A DNA stretch of 64,000 bases from Marinomonas sp. TW1 (GTDB lineage Bacteria > Pseudomonadota > Gammaproteobacteria > Pseudomonadales > Marinomonadaceae): positions 124,001 to 188,000 of the forward strand of contig NZ_JSEE01000007.1 in assembly GCF_001625355.1 (NCBI RefSeq), in the 5' to 3' direction. The position numbers were made by a program, and so were the translations under genes. Below the pieces are notes generated by a model. The model worked only from the letters and a program-made list of their open reading frames with translations, made no database searches and was not told where the DNA came from. Below are positions 34,694 through 44,168 of this stretch, one piece after another. Positions within the stretch are counted from its first letter, which is position 1. Every line of letters starts with the position of its first letter.

Positions 34694-35344
34694 ATGAATT
34701 TAGAGACTAGGCAAAAGATTCTTTCAGTTTGCCAAGAAAAAATACGACAAAAAGGCGAAAAGGTTCAGGTGTCATTTTATGCTTTTTTTGCCAATAAAAA
34801 CGACCAACCAGACACTTTAATGTCCGTGGCGCGTTGGTGGATTGAAAAACATCAGCTTAATCACTTTGAGAAAGCGACTAAGATCTATGCCATGATTAAG
34901 GCCTATGATGACAAAGGTGTTGAATCCTCTCTAAAAGGCTTTAATCATCTAACACTGGCCGTGAATGATCTTACCCGCTCACTTGAATTCTATGGGAATC
35001 AGTTGGGATTTACCGCTGAGGTTCGTTGGGCAAATGGCGCTTATTTATCTTATGGTGAGGCTTGGCTTTGCTTATCCTTGTGTTTGGATAAAAAAGAAGG
35101 GATGAGTGAGCAGTATACCCATTACGCTTTCAATATTGATGCCGCTGCCTTAGCGGTGTTGCGTGATGATCCAACACTGGATATTTGGCAGACAAACCAA
35201 AGTGAAGGGGATTCATTGTATGTAAGAGACCCTGATGGTCATCAATTGGAATTCCACCTTGGCTCCTTGTCATCGCGTTTGGCCTCGTTAAAGGAGATGC
35301 CCTATCAGGATTTGGAGTGGTTATCGTGTCACAAGAACTTTTGA
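34694..35344 (+). CDS. DUF6500 domain fused to FosA-like glyoxalase (VOC) domain
   Basis: 216 aa. Residues 1 to about 75 match the small DUF6500 type (TRQKILSVCQEKIRQKGEKV, then FYAFFANKNDQPDTLMSVARWW). Residues 83-215 follow FosA: FNHLTLAVNDLTRSLEFY, THYAFNID and QSEGDSLYVRDPDGHQLEFHLG. Candidate metal ligands His85, His143 and Glu186 are all present. FosA adds glutathione to fosfomycin. Whether this fused protein does so is unknown. An AAAGGTAG element precedes the ATG. It overlaps the next GNAT gene by 19 nt. Confidence 0.85.
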   Translation: MNLETRQKILSVCQEKIRQKGEKVQVSFYAFFANKNDQPDTLMSVARWWIEKHQLNHFEKATKIYAMIKAYDDKGVESSLKGFNHLTLAVNDLTRSLEFYGNQLGFTAEVRWANGAYLSYGEAWLCLSLCLDKKEGMSEQYTHYAFNIDAAALAVLRDDPTLDIWQTNQSEGDSLYVRDPDGHQLEFHLGSLSSRLASLKEMPYQDLEWLSCHKNF

Positions 35345-35748
35345 CCATTCGAAAAATGGATGCCGAGATGACCTTACCCTTGCGTCAGCAAGTACTATGG
35401 CCAGATAAAACCTTAGAGGAATGCCGTGTCGAAGACGATGATTTGGGTGAGCACTATGGCGTTTACCAACAAGGTATCTTGGTCTGTGTGGCGTCCATTT
35501 TTATTCAGCAAGATGTCGCAAGGTTAAGAAAATTCGCCACCTTAGCTGCCTATCAAAGACAGGGCATAGGACAGTTTGTGTTAAGTCGTATTATTGAGGA
35601 TCTTCAAGCTGCAGGGGTTAAGGTCTTTTGGTGTGATGCGAGAGAAAGTGCCGGCACTTTATATCAACGTTTTGGTATGACGGCTTCGGGGGAGCGCTTC
35701 TATAAAGGAGACATTCCTTATCGTCGAATGTCTGTGTCGTTTAAATAA
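35326..35748 (+). CDS. GNAT family N-acetyltransferase
   Basis: About 140 aa. RLRKFATLAAYQRQGIGQFVL carries the acetyl-CoA loop Q-x-x-G-I-G, and YQRFGMTASGERFYKGDIPY is the usual C-terminal block. GTG at 35326 is preferred because GGAG lies 8 nt upstream; a GTG at 35317 is in frame. It starts within the end of the DUF6500-FosA-like gene, so the two are translationally linked. The substrate is unknown. Confidence 0.85.
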   Translation: MSQELLTIRKMDAEMTLPLRQQVLWPDKTLEECRVEDDDLGEHYGVYQQGILVCVASIFIQQDVARLRKFATLAAYQRQGIGQFVLSRIIEDLQAAGVKVFWCDARESAGTLYQRFGMTASGERFYKGDIPYRRMSVSFK

Positions 35749-35761
35749 AGGAAAGTTTCAT

Positions 35762-36217
35762 ATGATCCAAGCTATTTTTGTGGCAAAAAAAGCCAAGCAA
35801 GCGCAAATGGCGATTGAGGCGGTTAAGGTCGATGCAGGAAAGGGCATTGTTGGAGACCGTTATTATGGTAAAAAAGGCAATGACGGCCCCAATATCACTT
35901 TTGTTGCACAGGAAGAAATTCACGCTTTTAATCAACACTTTGAACAACACATTACGCTATCCGATACGCGTCGCAATGTGGTGACCCATGGCGTCAGTTT
36001 GAATGACTTAGTTGGTAAACGCTTCCGTATTGGCGACGCGGAATTTTATGGTGTGGAGTTGTGCGAGCCTTGTTCTTTGTTAGGACGCAGATTAGCGAAC
36101 GACAACATCAGTGCCGCGCAAGTGGTTAAAGCTTGGCTGCACAAAGGTGGTTTACGGGCCGATGTCATTCGCTCAGGCGTATTGCGTGTGGGTACGCCAG
36201 TGGAACTTTTGGACTAA
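35762..36217 (+). CDS. MOSC domain-containing protein
   Basis: 151 aa, a stand-alone MOSC domain. The N-terminal glycine-rich GKGIVGDRYYGKKGND, the RRNVVTHGVSLNDLVGKRF core and ELCEPCSLLGR with the conserved Cys pair follow the family. MOSC domains use the Cys to handle sulfur or molybdenum cofactor, as in YiiM-like proteins. The exact substrate is unknown. It is 13 nt downstream of the GNAT gene with GGAAAG upstream, likely the third gene of that operon. Confidence 0.9.
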   Translation: MIQAIFVAKKAKQAQMAIEAVKVDAGKGIVGDRYYGKKGNDGPNITFVAQEEIHAFNQHFEQHITLSDTRRNVVTHGVSLNDLVGKRFRIGDAEFYGVELCEPCSLLGRRLANDNISAAQVVKAWLHKGGLRADVIRSGVLRVGTPVELLD

Positions 36218-36242
36218 GTCTTTGTCCCTGGTTTCGATTACT

Positions 36243-37967
36243 TTAAGCCGGTAGGTCTGTGACCAACACAAAATCTCGCAATGACTCATAGGCGGGATTA
36301 AACGGTTGTGCTTGCCAAGTATAGTCCGATTGGCTTGGGTTCTTTAGTGTCTTGGCTAACTGTTTTGCTTGTGCCAAATAGGACTCATAAGCCTCACCTT
36401 GAGACTGCGGCGTTTCCTTTTGAGTCGATTGCTCTGTGTTCGCATTATCTAACTGAAAGAGATCATCCAACCCCATAGGGGCATGCCTTTGGTTTTGAAA
36501 ACGCCACAAATCTTTATGCTGATCATAGGCATAAAAAGGTAAAAAGGTGAGTCCTTGTTGGCTAATAAAGTCGATGGCCTGAAGAATAAAGTCGGCTTCT
36601 TGTTGATTGATAAAATAGTTCAAATTAAAGCGAACCCAGCCAGGCTTTAATAGCTTTTCGCCCGCCTTCAACGCCTGTTGAATCTGTTCGGATTTTGACT
36701 TGTCAATATTTAATAAGGCATGTCCATAGGGCCCTGCACATGAGCATCCGCCTCGTACCTGAATACCAAAGAGGTCATTCAATAATGCTGTGACAAAACC
36801 ATGATGCAGATAACCAAGTGGCGTCTTGATGCGAAACGCGGTAATGGATAGGCACTTAGCAGAAGGATGGCCTAAACGCTCAATCAAAAGGTTGTTCTGC
36901 CAGTGTTGATGGATAAGCTCAACGAACTTGTGTTCTTGTTGTTGAATGAGATCGTCACCGACCAAGGATTTGAGTTTGAAGACCAATCCAGCACGGATGG
37001 ACTCTAAAATAGCCGGGGTACCACCTTCTTCACGACGTTCACCAATCGGCAAAAAAGTATGATCTTTGGGGGTGACGAAAGACACAGTGCCACCACCAAT
37101 ATGGCTAGGTTGAGAATTTTTAATGACGGCTTTTTTGACAACTAAAATGCCAGGTGTGCCTGGGCCGCCAATAAACTTATGTGGCGAAAAGAAAAGGGCG
37201 TCTTTATGCTGGTGTTTAGATTGCGCCGGATTCATATCGATCTTCACATAGGGCGCGGCGGCGGCAAAATCCCAAAAGGAGAGTGCGTTATAGGCATGTA
37301 ATACGCTGGTAATGGCATCTTGATCCGACATTATGCCGGTGACGTTTGAGGCCGCGCTGAAACTGCCAATAAGGCGCTTACCTTGGTGCTGCTGCAATTG
37401 GTTTTCTAAGTCCTGCAAACTCACGCCACCTTGTTTGTCTTCCTTGATGCGAATCACAGCAATACCCAGTTCGCGCCAAGGCAGCTCATTGGAATGATGT
37501 TCATAGGGACCAATAAAAATTCGTATTTGTGCTTTTTCGGTGGCGTCTAACTGTCTCAAGCCAAGCTGAGAAATCAGTGAGTTAATGGCGCTGGTGGCGC
37601 CACTGCCGCAGAAAATGACCAGATCCTCTGCTGAGGCATTCACTGCCTGACGAATTTCTGCTCGTGCTTGTTCTCGAAATGTCGTGGTCTGCATACCGGT
37701 AGCGTTGGCTTCGGTGTGGGTATTGGCGTAAAAAGGCATGGCCTTTTGTACGGCCTGCTCGATGAAATCCAAACTACGACCTGATGCTGTGTAGTCTGCG
37801 TAAGTGAGTTTGCGTTCACCGAAAGGCGTCATTATGTTTTGTTGAGCGCCAATTATGCTCTGTCGAATTTTTGCTAACAAAGGCAAAGGCGCTGGATCTA
37901 AAGGGGCTGTTGGTGTGTTGCAAGCTTCAGCAGCATGACTGACATTAGGTAAGTCTACCAATGACAT
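36243..37967 (-). CDS. Class V aminotransferase (cysteine desulfurase-like), long form
   Basis: 574 aa PLP enzyme. DYTASGRSLDFIEQAV at the N-terminus, FSPHKFIGGPGTPGIL with the Schiff-base Lys, and GGCSCAGPYGHALL are class V features. The family is usually about 400 aa, so the C-terminal ~130 residues (after LTFLPFYAYDQHKDLW) are an extension of unknown fold. No iron-sulfur assembly gene accompanies it. It may be a selenocysteine lyase or cysteine desulfurase relative. It lies 55 nt downstream of the Lrp regulator and is probably controlled by it. Confidence 0.85.
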   Translation of the reverse strand: MSLVDLPNVSHAAEACNTPTAPLDPAPLPLLAKIRQSIIGAQQNIMTPFGERKLTYADYTASGRSLDFIEQAVQKAMPFYANTHTEANATGMQTTTFREQARAEIRQAVNASAEDLVIFCGSGATSAINSLISQLGLRQLDATEKAQIRIFIGPYEHHSNELPWRELGIAVIRIKEDKQGGVSLQDLENQLQQHQGKRLIGSFSAASNVTGIMSDQDAITSVLHAYNALSFWDFAAAAPYVKIDMNPAQSKHQHKDALFFSPHKFIGGPGTPGILVVKKAVIKNSQPSHIGGGTVSFVTPKDHTFLPIGERREEGGTPAILESIRAGLVFKLKSLVGDDLIQQQEHKFVELIHQHWQNNLLIERLGHPSAKCLSITAFRIKTPLGYLHHGFVTALLNDLFGIQVRGGCSCAGPYGHALLNIDKSKSEQIQQALKAGEKLLKPGWVRFNLNYFINQQEADFILQAIDFISQQGLTFLPFYAYDQHKDLWRFQNQRHAPMGLDDLFQLDNANTEQSTQKETPQSQGEAYESYLAQAKQLAKTLKNPSQSDYTWQAQPFNPAYESLRDFVLVTDLPA

Positions 37968-38022
37968 ATAAAGGTCCTTAGCCCTGGTTGACAGACTCGA
38001 CCTCTGCTCTTGGTCAGCTAAT

Positions 38023-38496
38023 TCAGCTGTCTTTGGGCTTAGGTAAAGGCAACTCCGTGGTCCATTTAATTTGTTCCATAGCGAAGTTGGAAGTGACGTC
38101 TGTTAATGCAGTGGCACTGATTAAGTGTTTATAAAATTGGTCATAGGCTGGAATGTCTTTTACCAAAACGCGCAGTAAATAATCGTATTCCCCCGCCATG
38201 CGATAAAATTCCACGACTTCTGGAAACTGTGAAACCACTTGGGCAAATTCGGTGGCCCAATTGGCGTCATGTTGATTGGTTTTTACTTGAACAAAAACCG
38301 ACACGCCCAGTTCCAATTTTTCAGCGTCCAGCAAGGCCACGTGACGTTTGATGTAGCCTGATTTTTCTAAACGTTGAATACGTCGCCAACAAGGGGTTTT
38401 GGATAAGCCTACTTGTTGCGCCATGGATTCTGTCGAAATACTATCATTACTTTGTATTAAAGCAAGAAGTTGCAAGTCTATGCTATCTAAGTGCAT
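38023..38496 (-). CDS. Lrp/AsnC-family transcriptional regulator
   Basis: 157 aa. The N-terminal HTH reads LDSIDLQLLALIQSNDSISTESMAQQVGLSKTPCWRRIQRLE, and the C-terminal RAM effector domain includes VVEFYRMAGEYDYLLRVLVKDIPAYDQF. It belongs to the branch that senses an amino acid. Transcribed before the class V aminotransferase on the same strand, it is the obvious regulator of that gene. Confidence 0.93.
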   Translation of the reverse strand: MHLDSIDLQLLALIQSNDSISTESMAQQVGLSKTPCWRRIQRLEKSGYIKRHVALLDAEKLELGVSVFVQVKTNQHDANWATEFAQVVSQFPEVVEFYRMAGEYDYLLRVLVKDIPAYDQFYKHLISATALTDVTSNFAMEQIKWTTELPLPKPKDS

Positions 38497-38659
38497 TTTG
38501 TACTCAATATTTACATATAAAAGAAATAATATTTCTTTAGGGTAATGGTTTTATACATTTAAGCAACAACATTTCTCATCTTTGGGTGTTTATGGAATAT
38601 CAATCCAAAATGACGCTGAAAAAAGTTTTTTAAATATCACTTTTATTAAATGAATGGCC

Positions 38660-38866
38660 TTATTCTGAGTAACCTGTTCGTTCTTTTTGGTAGTCCTCAA
38701 ACGACTGACTATAATTTGCTAAGCAGTCATCTTGTTGTTGACCACGATATTCACGGCAAGCCGAGGCATGATTATATTGAAAGGCTTCATAAGCCCCTTT
38801 TGTTGTGCAAGATGTTTGTATGGCGACTAAAATAATGCTGATGGATGTGAAAATACGTTTTTTCAT
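38660..38866 (-). CDS. Small exported protein, possible lipoprotein
   Basis: 68 aa. A short hydrophobic signal (IFTSISIILVAIQTSC) ends with a Cys that could be lipidated, but the residue at -3 is Gln, so the lipobox is poor. The remainder has two further Cys (CREYRGQQQDDC) with several Tyr. No family is recognised. The ribosome-binding site is weak (CGAGAATAAAT). The frame is plausible as a gene because of the clear signal peptide. Confidence 0.55.
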   Translation of the reverse strand: MKKRIFTSISIILVAIQTSCTTKGAYEAFQYNHASACREYRGQQQDDCLANYSQSFEDYQKERTGYSE

Positions 38867-38988
38867 ATTTATTCTCGGTCAATCGGATGGATAAATAACT
38901 TTATATTAGTTTACAGTTTGTTCGTTTAGTTTAATAATTAACCAAATAGTCAAGATTAAAACTCACTAACCAAAAAGGATTCAATTCG

Positions 38989-40881
38989 GTGTCACTAAAA
39001 CTTCGACTCATCTATGCCTTTGTCGCTGTGGTACTGATCAGTACCATTACCATGGGCTTGTTAAGCTTTTATCAAGCTCGTTCCGTCATGTTGGAGCGTA
39101 CTACCGGTACAGAACTTCCAGCGCAAATCAAACAAATTAAAAGTGAGGTTGAAAACCAAATTGAAAACCTTGCTGCCACTGCTCAAACTCTGGCCAACAA
39201 CCCGTTAATCATTGATTGGGCGGAGAACGGTTTTGATCCTAAAGGGGAAGAAAAACTCATTGAGCTATTGGGCAACATTAAAAATCAGCTTGGTTTGGAT
39301 ACGGCTTCTTGGGCGGATCGTGAAACGGCTAAATATTGGAACCAAGATGGCTTTTTACGAACGCTACTGCCAGAGCGCGATACTTGGTTCTTTGATTTTA
39401 CTAAATCAACAGATGACCGCAATGTCAGTGTCTATCGTAGCCAGACTTCTGGTGAGGTGAAGCTGTTTGTGAACTACCAAAATACTAATGGCCGTGGTTT
39501 AGCGGGTTTTGGTATGAACTTAGACAAAATGACGGCTTATTTAAACAGCTTTACCTTTAATGGTAGTGGCTTTGTTTATCTAATATCCGGTGATGGTACG
39601 TTGAAAGTTCACCGTGATGAGTCTCTTTTGGAGAACACCAAAGTCACCGATTTATATGGCGATGACGTCGGTAAGACATTATTGAAGCGCGATGGCTTGA
39701 ACATCGTTATGTCTGATGATGCCGTATTGGCCAGCGAATACATTCCGGCTATGGGTTGGACTTTAGTTGCTGAAATTCCAAATAAAGCCGTGTTTGGTGG
39801 CGTGACTACCATGGGACACGCCTTGCTTATTATGGGCATCATTTTAAGTGTGATCACTGTTTTTGCCGCTTTGTTTGTAGGCACTAAGTTAGTTAAGCAA
39901 CTGCAAGTTGTGGCAAATAACTTAACCGAAATCGGTGAGGGTGACGGTGACCTAAAACACAGATTAAGCGATCAAGGTCCGGCGGAATTAGCCAATATTG
40001 GTTCTGGTTTCAATAAATTTGTTAGCATCATTCACAACATGGTGAAACAAGTGAGCCAAACGAGCGCTCAGCTTAATAATGCCTCAGAGCAAATGTTAAG
40101 TTCGGCCAACACCATGCAATCTGATGCCAAAGAGCAAAGTGAACGAACCTCTATGGTCGCCTCTGCAATTCATGAAGTGGAAGCTTCGGTGCGTGAAGTA
40201 TCAGGTAATGCTGCGCAAGCGGCGGAAAGTGCTAACCAAGTTGAACATGAAGTGACATCTGGTCTAAATGTGGTGTCATCAGCCAAAGCAACCGTCGAAA
40301 ATCTAGCCACAGAAAGCCAGAAAACCGCTCAGGTCATTGAAGAATTGGCGAAAAACTCTGACCAAATTGGCAGCATTCTAGAGGTTATTCGCAACATCTC
40401 TGAACAAACTAACCTATTGGCATTGAATGCGGCGATTGAGTCGGCACGAGCCGGTGAGGCGGGTCGAGGTTTTGCTGTAGTAGCAGATGAAGTACGTAAT
40501 TTGGCGAAACGTACGGCGCAATCGACGGATGAAATTCAGGAGATGATTGATCAGTTGCAAGCAGAATCTCGCAAAGCGTTAGCGGCATCACAAGCGGGAC
40601 AGCAAATTGCTGGTGAAGGGGTTGAGTCGATGCAAGAAGCACAAACTTCATTAAACAGCATTGCAGAGCAAGTGAAAACCATGAATGCCATTAACCAGCA
40701 AGTAGCCACATCGACGGAGCAGCAATTACTGGCGATTGAAGATGTGGCGAGTCATGTGACGGGGATTCAGAATTCGGTTGAAACCAGTGTGACGACAGCA
40801 AATGATGTGTCAGACAATAGCCGTGCTCTGCGTGAATTGTCGAGCAGTCTAGACGAATTAGTGGCACGTTTTAAAGTCTAA
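38989..40881 (+). CDS. Methyl-accepting chemotaxis protein
   Basis: 630 aa. A first membrane helix (about residues 8-28), a periplasmic dCache-like sensor domain to about 275, a second helix (about 278-300), a HAMP domain and then the cytoplasmic signalling domain. The hairpin tip reads [20 protein letters not shown], followed by [20 protein letters not shown]. The GTG start at 38989 gives the expected first residues; AAGGA is upstream. The ligand is not predictable. It is monocistronic with a terminator after it. Confidence 0.94.
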   Translation: MSLKLRLIYAFVAVVLISTITMGLLSFYQARSVMLERTTGTELPAQIKQIKSEVENQIENLAATAQTLANNPLIIDWAENGFDPKGEEKLIELLGNIKNQLGLDTASWADRETAKYWNQDGFLRTLLPERDTWFFDFTKSTDDRNVSVYRSQTSGEVKLFVNYQNTNGRGLAGFGMNLDKMTAYLNSFTFNGSGFVYLISGDGTLKVHRDESLLENTKVTDLYGDDVGKTLLKRDGLNIVMSDDAVLASEYIPAMGWTLVAEIPNKAVFGGVTTMGHALLIMGIILSVITVFAALFVGTKLVKQLQVVANNLTEIGEGDGDLKHRLSDQGPAELANIGSGFNKFVSIIHNMVKQVSQTSAQLNNASEQMLSSANTMQSDAKEQSERTSMVASAIHEVEASVREVSGNAAQAAESANQVEHEVTSGLNVVSSAKATVENLATESQKTAQVIEELAKNSDQIGSILEVIRNISEQTNLLALNAAIESARAGEAGRGFAVVADEVRNLAKRTAQSTDEIQEMIDQLQAESRKALAASQAGQQIAGEGVESMQEAQTSLNSIAEQVKTMNAINQQVATSTEQQLLAIEDVASHVTGIQNSVETSVTTANDVSDNSRALRELSSSLDELVARFKV

Positions 40882-40906
40882 CTCTAGCACCTTTCTTGAT
40901 ACCACT

Positions 40907-40945
40907 AAAAACCCCCGATGCTGTTATCAGCATCGGGGTTTTGTT
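40907..40945. terminator. Bidirectional terminator between MCP and RND genes
   Basis: The stem CCCCGATGCTG / CAGCATCGGGG with loop TTAT has A's before and T's after it. It ends the chemoreceptor on + and can also end the RND operon on -. Confidence 0.9.
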
Positions 40946-40982
40946 TATCTGTTCCGCTGTTTTAGGACGAACCGGAAAGAGG

Positions 40983-43900
40983 TTACAACGAAACGGGGGC
41001 ATCCGACTTTGGCTTGATTCTGCCTTTGATACGCTTGATCACGTTTTCCACATCTTCTTTGATCATCAAGAGGATAGGCATCAATACCAAGGTGATCAAG
41101 GTCGCAAACATGATACCGTATCCGAGGGAAACGGCGGCCGGAATCAAAGCCTGGGCCTGACGTGATGTTTCATACAAAATGGGGGCTAAACCTGCGAAAG
41201 TAGTAAACGAGGTTAATAACACGGCGCGCAAACGACTTTGGCAAGCCATGATAATAGCGCGGCGAATGTGAATCGTCTCTCGGCGTAAATCATTGTAACG
41301 GGAGACCAACAGTAGGCTGTCATTTACCACGACGCCACTTAACGCCAAAATGCCGTTTAATGAAAAGATACTCAAGGCAAGTCCATTCATCCAATGGCCT
41401 AATAAAGAGCCGATGATACCAAATGGAATGGCCATCATAATAATGATTGGTTGGCTATAGGATTTCAAAGGAATGGCCAACAAAGCATAGATAATCAACA
41501 ACGCCAACATAAACATTTGAAACAAAGAGGATTGTGTTTCCGCTTGTTCTTCCGCTTCTCCCGAGAAGCTAAAATCCACTTCTGAAAATTGTTTTTTGAT
41601 GTTCGGCATGGCCGATTGCTGTAATAATTCCACCACTTCGGTAGAAGACATGATGTCTTTGTCTACTTCCGCTGACAGGTAGTAAGAGCGTTTACCATCA
41701 ATACGAATGATCTCAGTTTGCACCTCAATCTGTCCCAATTTGGCCACTGTGTCTAGGGGTACACGTGAACCATTGTCGAGTGTAATCTTAGTGTTCATGA
41801 TGGCTGCCGGTGACTCTTGCTGCGCTTCTGGGTAGCCAATCCGCACTTCCATTTCGTCATTGTCTCTTTGATATGTCTGTACTTCTGTACCATCAAAGTT
41901 ACTGGCGACTTGGCTCGCCAATTCGGACGTGGTCAACCCCAGTAAACGACCTTGCTCACTCAAGCTGAGTTCTAAGCGTGATTCAGGTGGCGTATCGTAT
42001 TTTTCAATGCCTGTCACAGCGGGTACTTGGTTTAACGCGTCGACGAGCGTGCTCAATGCTTCATCAAGGGTGGTGGCATTGGAACTGGCGAGTTCTACGT
42101 TCAAGGCGTCCACCGCGCCGTCTTGGCCATTACGAATGCGTAAGCTTTTTATGCCTTCTGGCGTGCCCGCTAAACGTTGCCATTCGGTTGAAAACTGAGT
42201 CAATGAATAGGGCGCACCATTCACCAATTCGACGCGGAAGCTGCCGGATTGATCACTGGAGGTATAGGTTTCAATGTTTTTTAAATAGCTGTTGGGTAAA
42301 TCCGTTTGATCGGGCTGTTTGGCATTCACTGCTTTGGTAAGATTTTTGTCCGCTTGATAGGCTTTTTGCTCTATCTCAATCAAGGCTTTTTCGGTTTGAC
42401 CATAGCTGGCATCGCTTAACATGGTTAATGATGCTCGTACGGTATCGCCCGGAATACGAGGGAAAAAGCTGGTGCGAATCTCACCGGTGAGCGGCATAGA
42501 AATCACCAAAGCAAACATGCTGATGAAGACCAAGCTCATGGCATAGCGATGGCTCAGGCAAAACTCAATGGCTGGTTTATACATTCGATGACTGAAAAAC
42601 TGCAGACCGTCATCAGCGCCTTTTTGCACCATCCCCCAAACTTTCGCAAGCCAATTTTTCGCCGGCGCTTTGTGGGTATTTAGATGTGATAGGTGAGCAG
42701 GCAAAATGATTTTGGATTCAATAATAGAAAGCACCAAACAAATGGCCACCACTTGAGCAAATTGAGAATAAATTTTCCCCAAACGACCATCAATGTTGGA
42801 CAAAGCCCAGAAAGCCGCCACTGTGGTAAAGACACCAAATAAGGTCGGCACGGCGACTTCCATGGTGCCCTTGATGGTGTTGTTGAGGGTGTCGCCGTCT
42901 CGCGCTCGTACCGAATAGATGTTTTCGCCCACGACAACCGCATCATCTACGACGATGCCTAAGGCCAGAATAAAGCCAAAGGTGGTGATCATGTTTAAGG
43001 TTAAATCGACCTGACTGGTGCCCATTAAAAACAAGGTGCCAAAGAAGATAAATGGCAAGCCGGCCGCCACCCAAAAAGCGACGGTGATATTGAGGAATAT
43101 GGCAAGCAGTACAAACACCAAAATCACACCCGTTAAGGCGTTTTTCACCATGAGTTCCAGACGTTGGTTAATGGATTCACTGCGGTCATTCCAGGTGGTT
43201 AATTCCACTTTATAAGGCAGTTTTCCAGATGCCTGCCAGTCTTCAACACGCTTTTTAGTCGCCTCCACCGTGTTAATGATGTCATCCTTGCCGATGGTAT
43301 TCACTCGTAGTGATAAGCTGTTTTGTTGATTGAAGCGCGACAAGACAAAGTCGTCTTCATCGTACGCATCTTGGACAGTGGCGATGTCGCTGAGTGTCAG
43401 TTCGGCACCACTTGCGTTGGTTTTGATCGGAATACGAGCAAACTCTTGCTTGAAATAGGCTTGTTCTGAGGTACTGACTTTGAGGTATAAGTCTTCATTG
43501 CTGAGTGTTGCGACGGATGCACTGGCAGATTCAGCGTTTATTGCGGTGCTGATATCCGCTAAGGTCAGATTGTAGGCTTCTAGCTGATTTTTATCGACCT
43601 TAATTAGCATACTGGGATCACGCCAGCCAGAAATGGAAACCGAGTTGATTTCTTTATCCAGTAACAGGTCAGTTTTTAAATCATAAGCGGCTTTTTGCAA
43701 GGTTCGACGGTCCGTATCGCCAAACAGCTGAATGATAATAGCCAATTCAGAGCGGGTATCTTTGGTGATCACAGCAGGATCGGCGTCACTCGGGAAGGAG
43801 GAGATCTCGTCGACCTTGTCTTTAATGTTGTTAAAGATTTCATCTAGGTCATAACCATCTTTGATCTCAACACTGACGGAACCGCGACTGCTGGTCGACG

Positions 43901-44168
43901 TTGACATGACATTGTCGATGCCTTCTAAACCTTCCAGCTGTTGTTCGATCAAAATGGTGACACTTTCTTCGGTCGCTTTGGCCGAGCCACTGTCATAACT
44001 GACATCAATGTCGATACCATTTGGCGGTAGGGTCGGGAAGCTTTTTTTACTTAACGAACCTATGTTAATTACCCCCAGCGTAATGATAAAAATCATCAGT
44101 AAGTTGGCGGCCACAGGGTTCCCTGCAAACCAAGCTATGATGCCTCTTTGTTGATCATTTGGACTCAT
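40983..44168 (-). CDS. RND efflux transporter permease (AcrB/HAE1-like)
   Basis: 1061 aa with 12 helices in the usual pattern and two large periplasmic loops. IAWFAGNPVAANLLMIFI at the N-terminus and GIVVDDAVVVGENI, with the proton-relay Asp408-Asp409, are RND hallmarks. Short MFP-type members of this clade act as drug or organic-compound exporters. The start overlaps the adaptor stop by 4 nt (ATGA). It is the inner-membrane pump of the three-gene RND operon. Confidence 0.95.
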   Translation of the reverse strand: MSPNDQQRGIIAWFAGNPVAANLLMIFIITLGVINIGSLSKKSFPTLPPNGIDIDVSYDSGSAKATEESVTILIEQQLEGLEGIDNVMSTSTSSRGSVSVEIKDGYDLDEIFNNIKDKVDEISSFPSDADPAVITKDTRSELAIIIQLFGDTDRRTLQKAAYDLKTDLLLDKEINSVSISGWRDPSMLIKVDKNQLEAYNLTLADISTAINAESASASVATLSNEDLYLKVSTSEQAYFKQEFARIPIKTNASGAELTLSDIATVQDAYDEDDFVLSRFNQQNSLSLRVNTIGKDDIINTVEATKKRVEDWQASGKLPYKVELTTWNDRSESINQRLELMVKNALTGVILVFVLLAIFLNITVAFWVAAGLPFIFFGTLFLMGTSQVDLTLNMITTFGFILALGIVVDDAVVVGENIYSVRARDGDTLNNTIKGTMEVAVPTLFGVFTTVAAFWALSNIDGRLGKIYSQFAQVVAICLVLSIIESKIILPAHLSHLNTHKAPAKNWLAKVWGMVQKGADDGLQFFSHRMYKPAIEFCLSHRYAMSLVFISMFALVISMPLTGEIRTSFFPRIPGDTVRASLTMLSDASYGQTEKALIEIEQKAYQADKNLTKAVNAKQPDQTDLPNSYLKNIETYTSSDQSGSFRVELVNGAPYSLTQFSTEWQRLAGTPEGIKSLRIRNGQDGAVDALNVELASSNATTLDEALSTLVDALNQVPAVTGIEKYDTPPESRLELSLSEQGRLLGLTTSELASQVASNFDGTEVQTYQRDNDEMEVRIGYPEAQQESPAAIMNTKITLDNGSRVPLDTVAKLGQIEVQTEIIRIDGKRSYYLSAEVDKDIMSSTEVVELLQQSAMPNIKKQFSEVDFSFSGEAEEQAETQSSLFQMFMLALLIIYALLAIPLKSYSQPIIIMMAIPFGIIGSLLGHWMNGLALSIFSLNGILALSGVVVNDSLLLVSRYNDLRRETIHIRRAIIMACQSRLRAVLLTSFTTFAGLAPILYETSRQAQALIPAAVSLGYGIMFATLITLVLMPILLMIKEDVENVIKRIKGRIKPKSDAPVSL

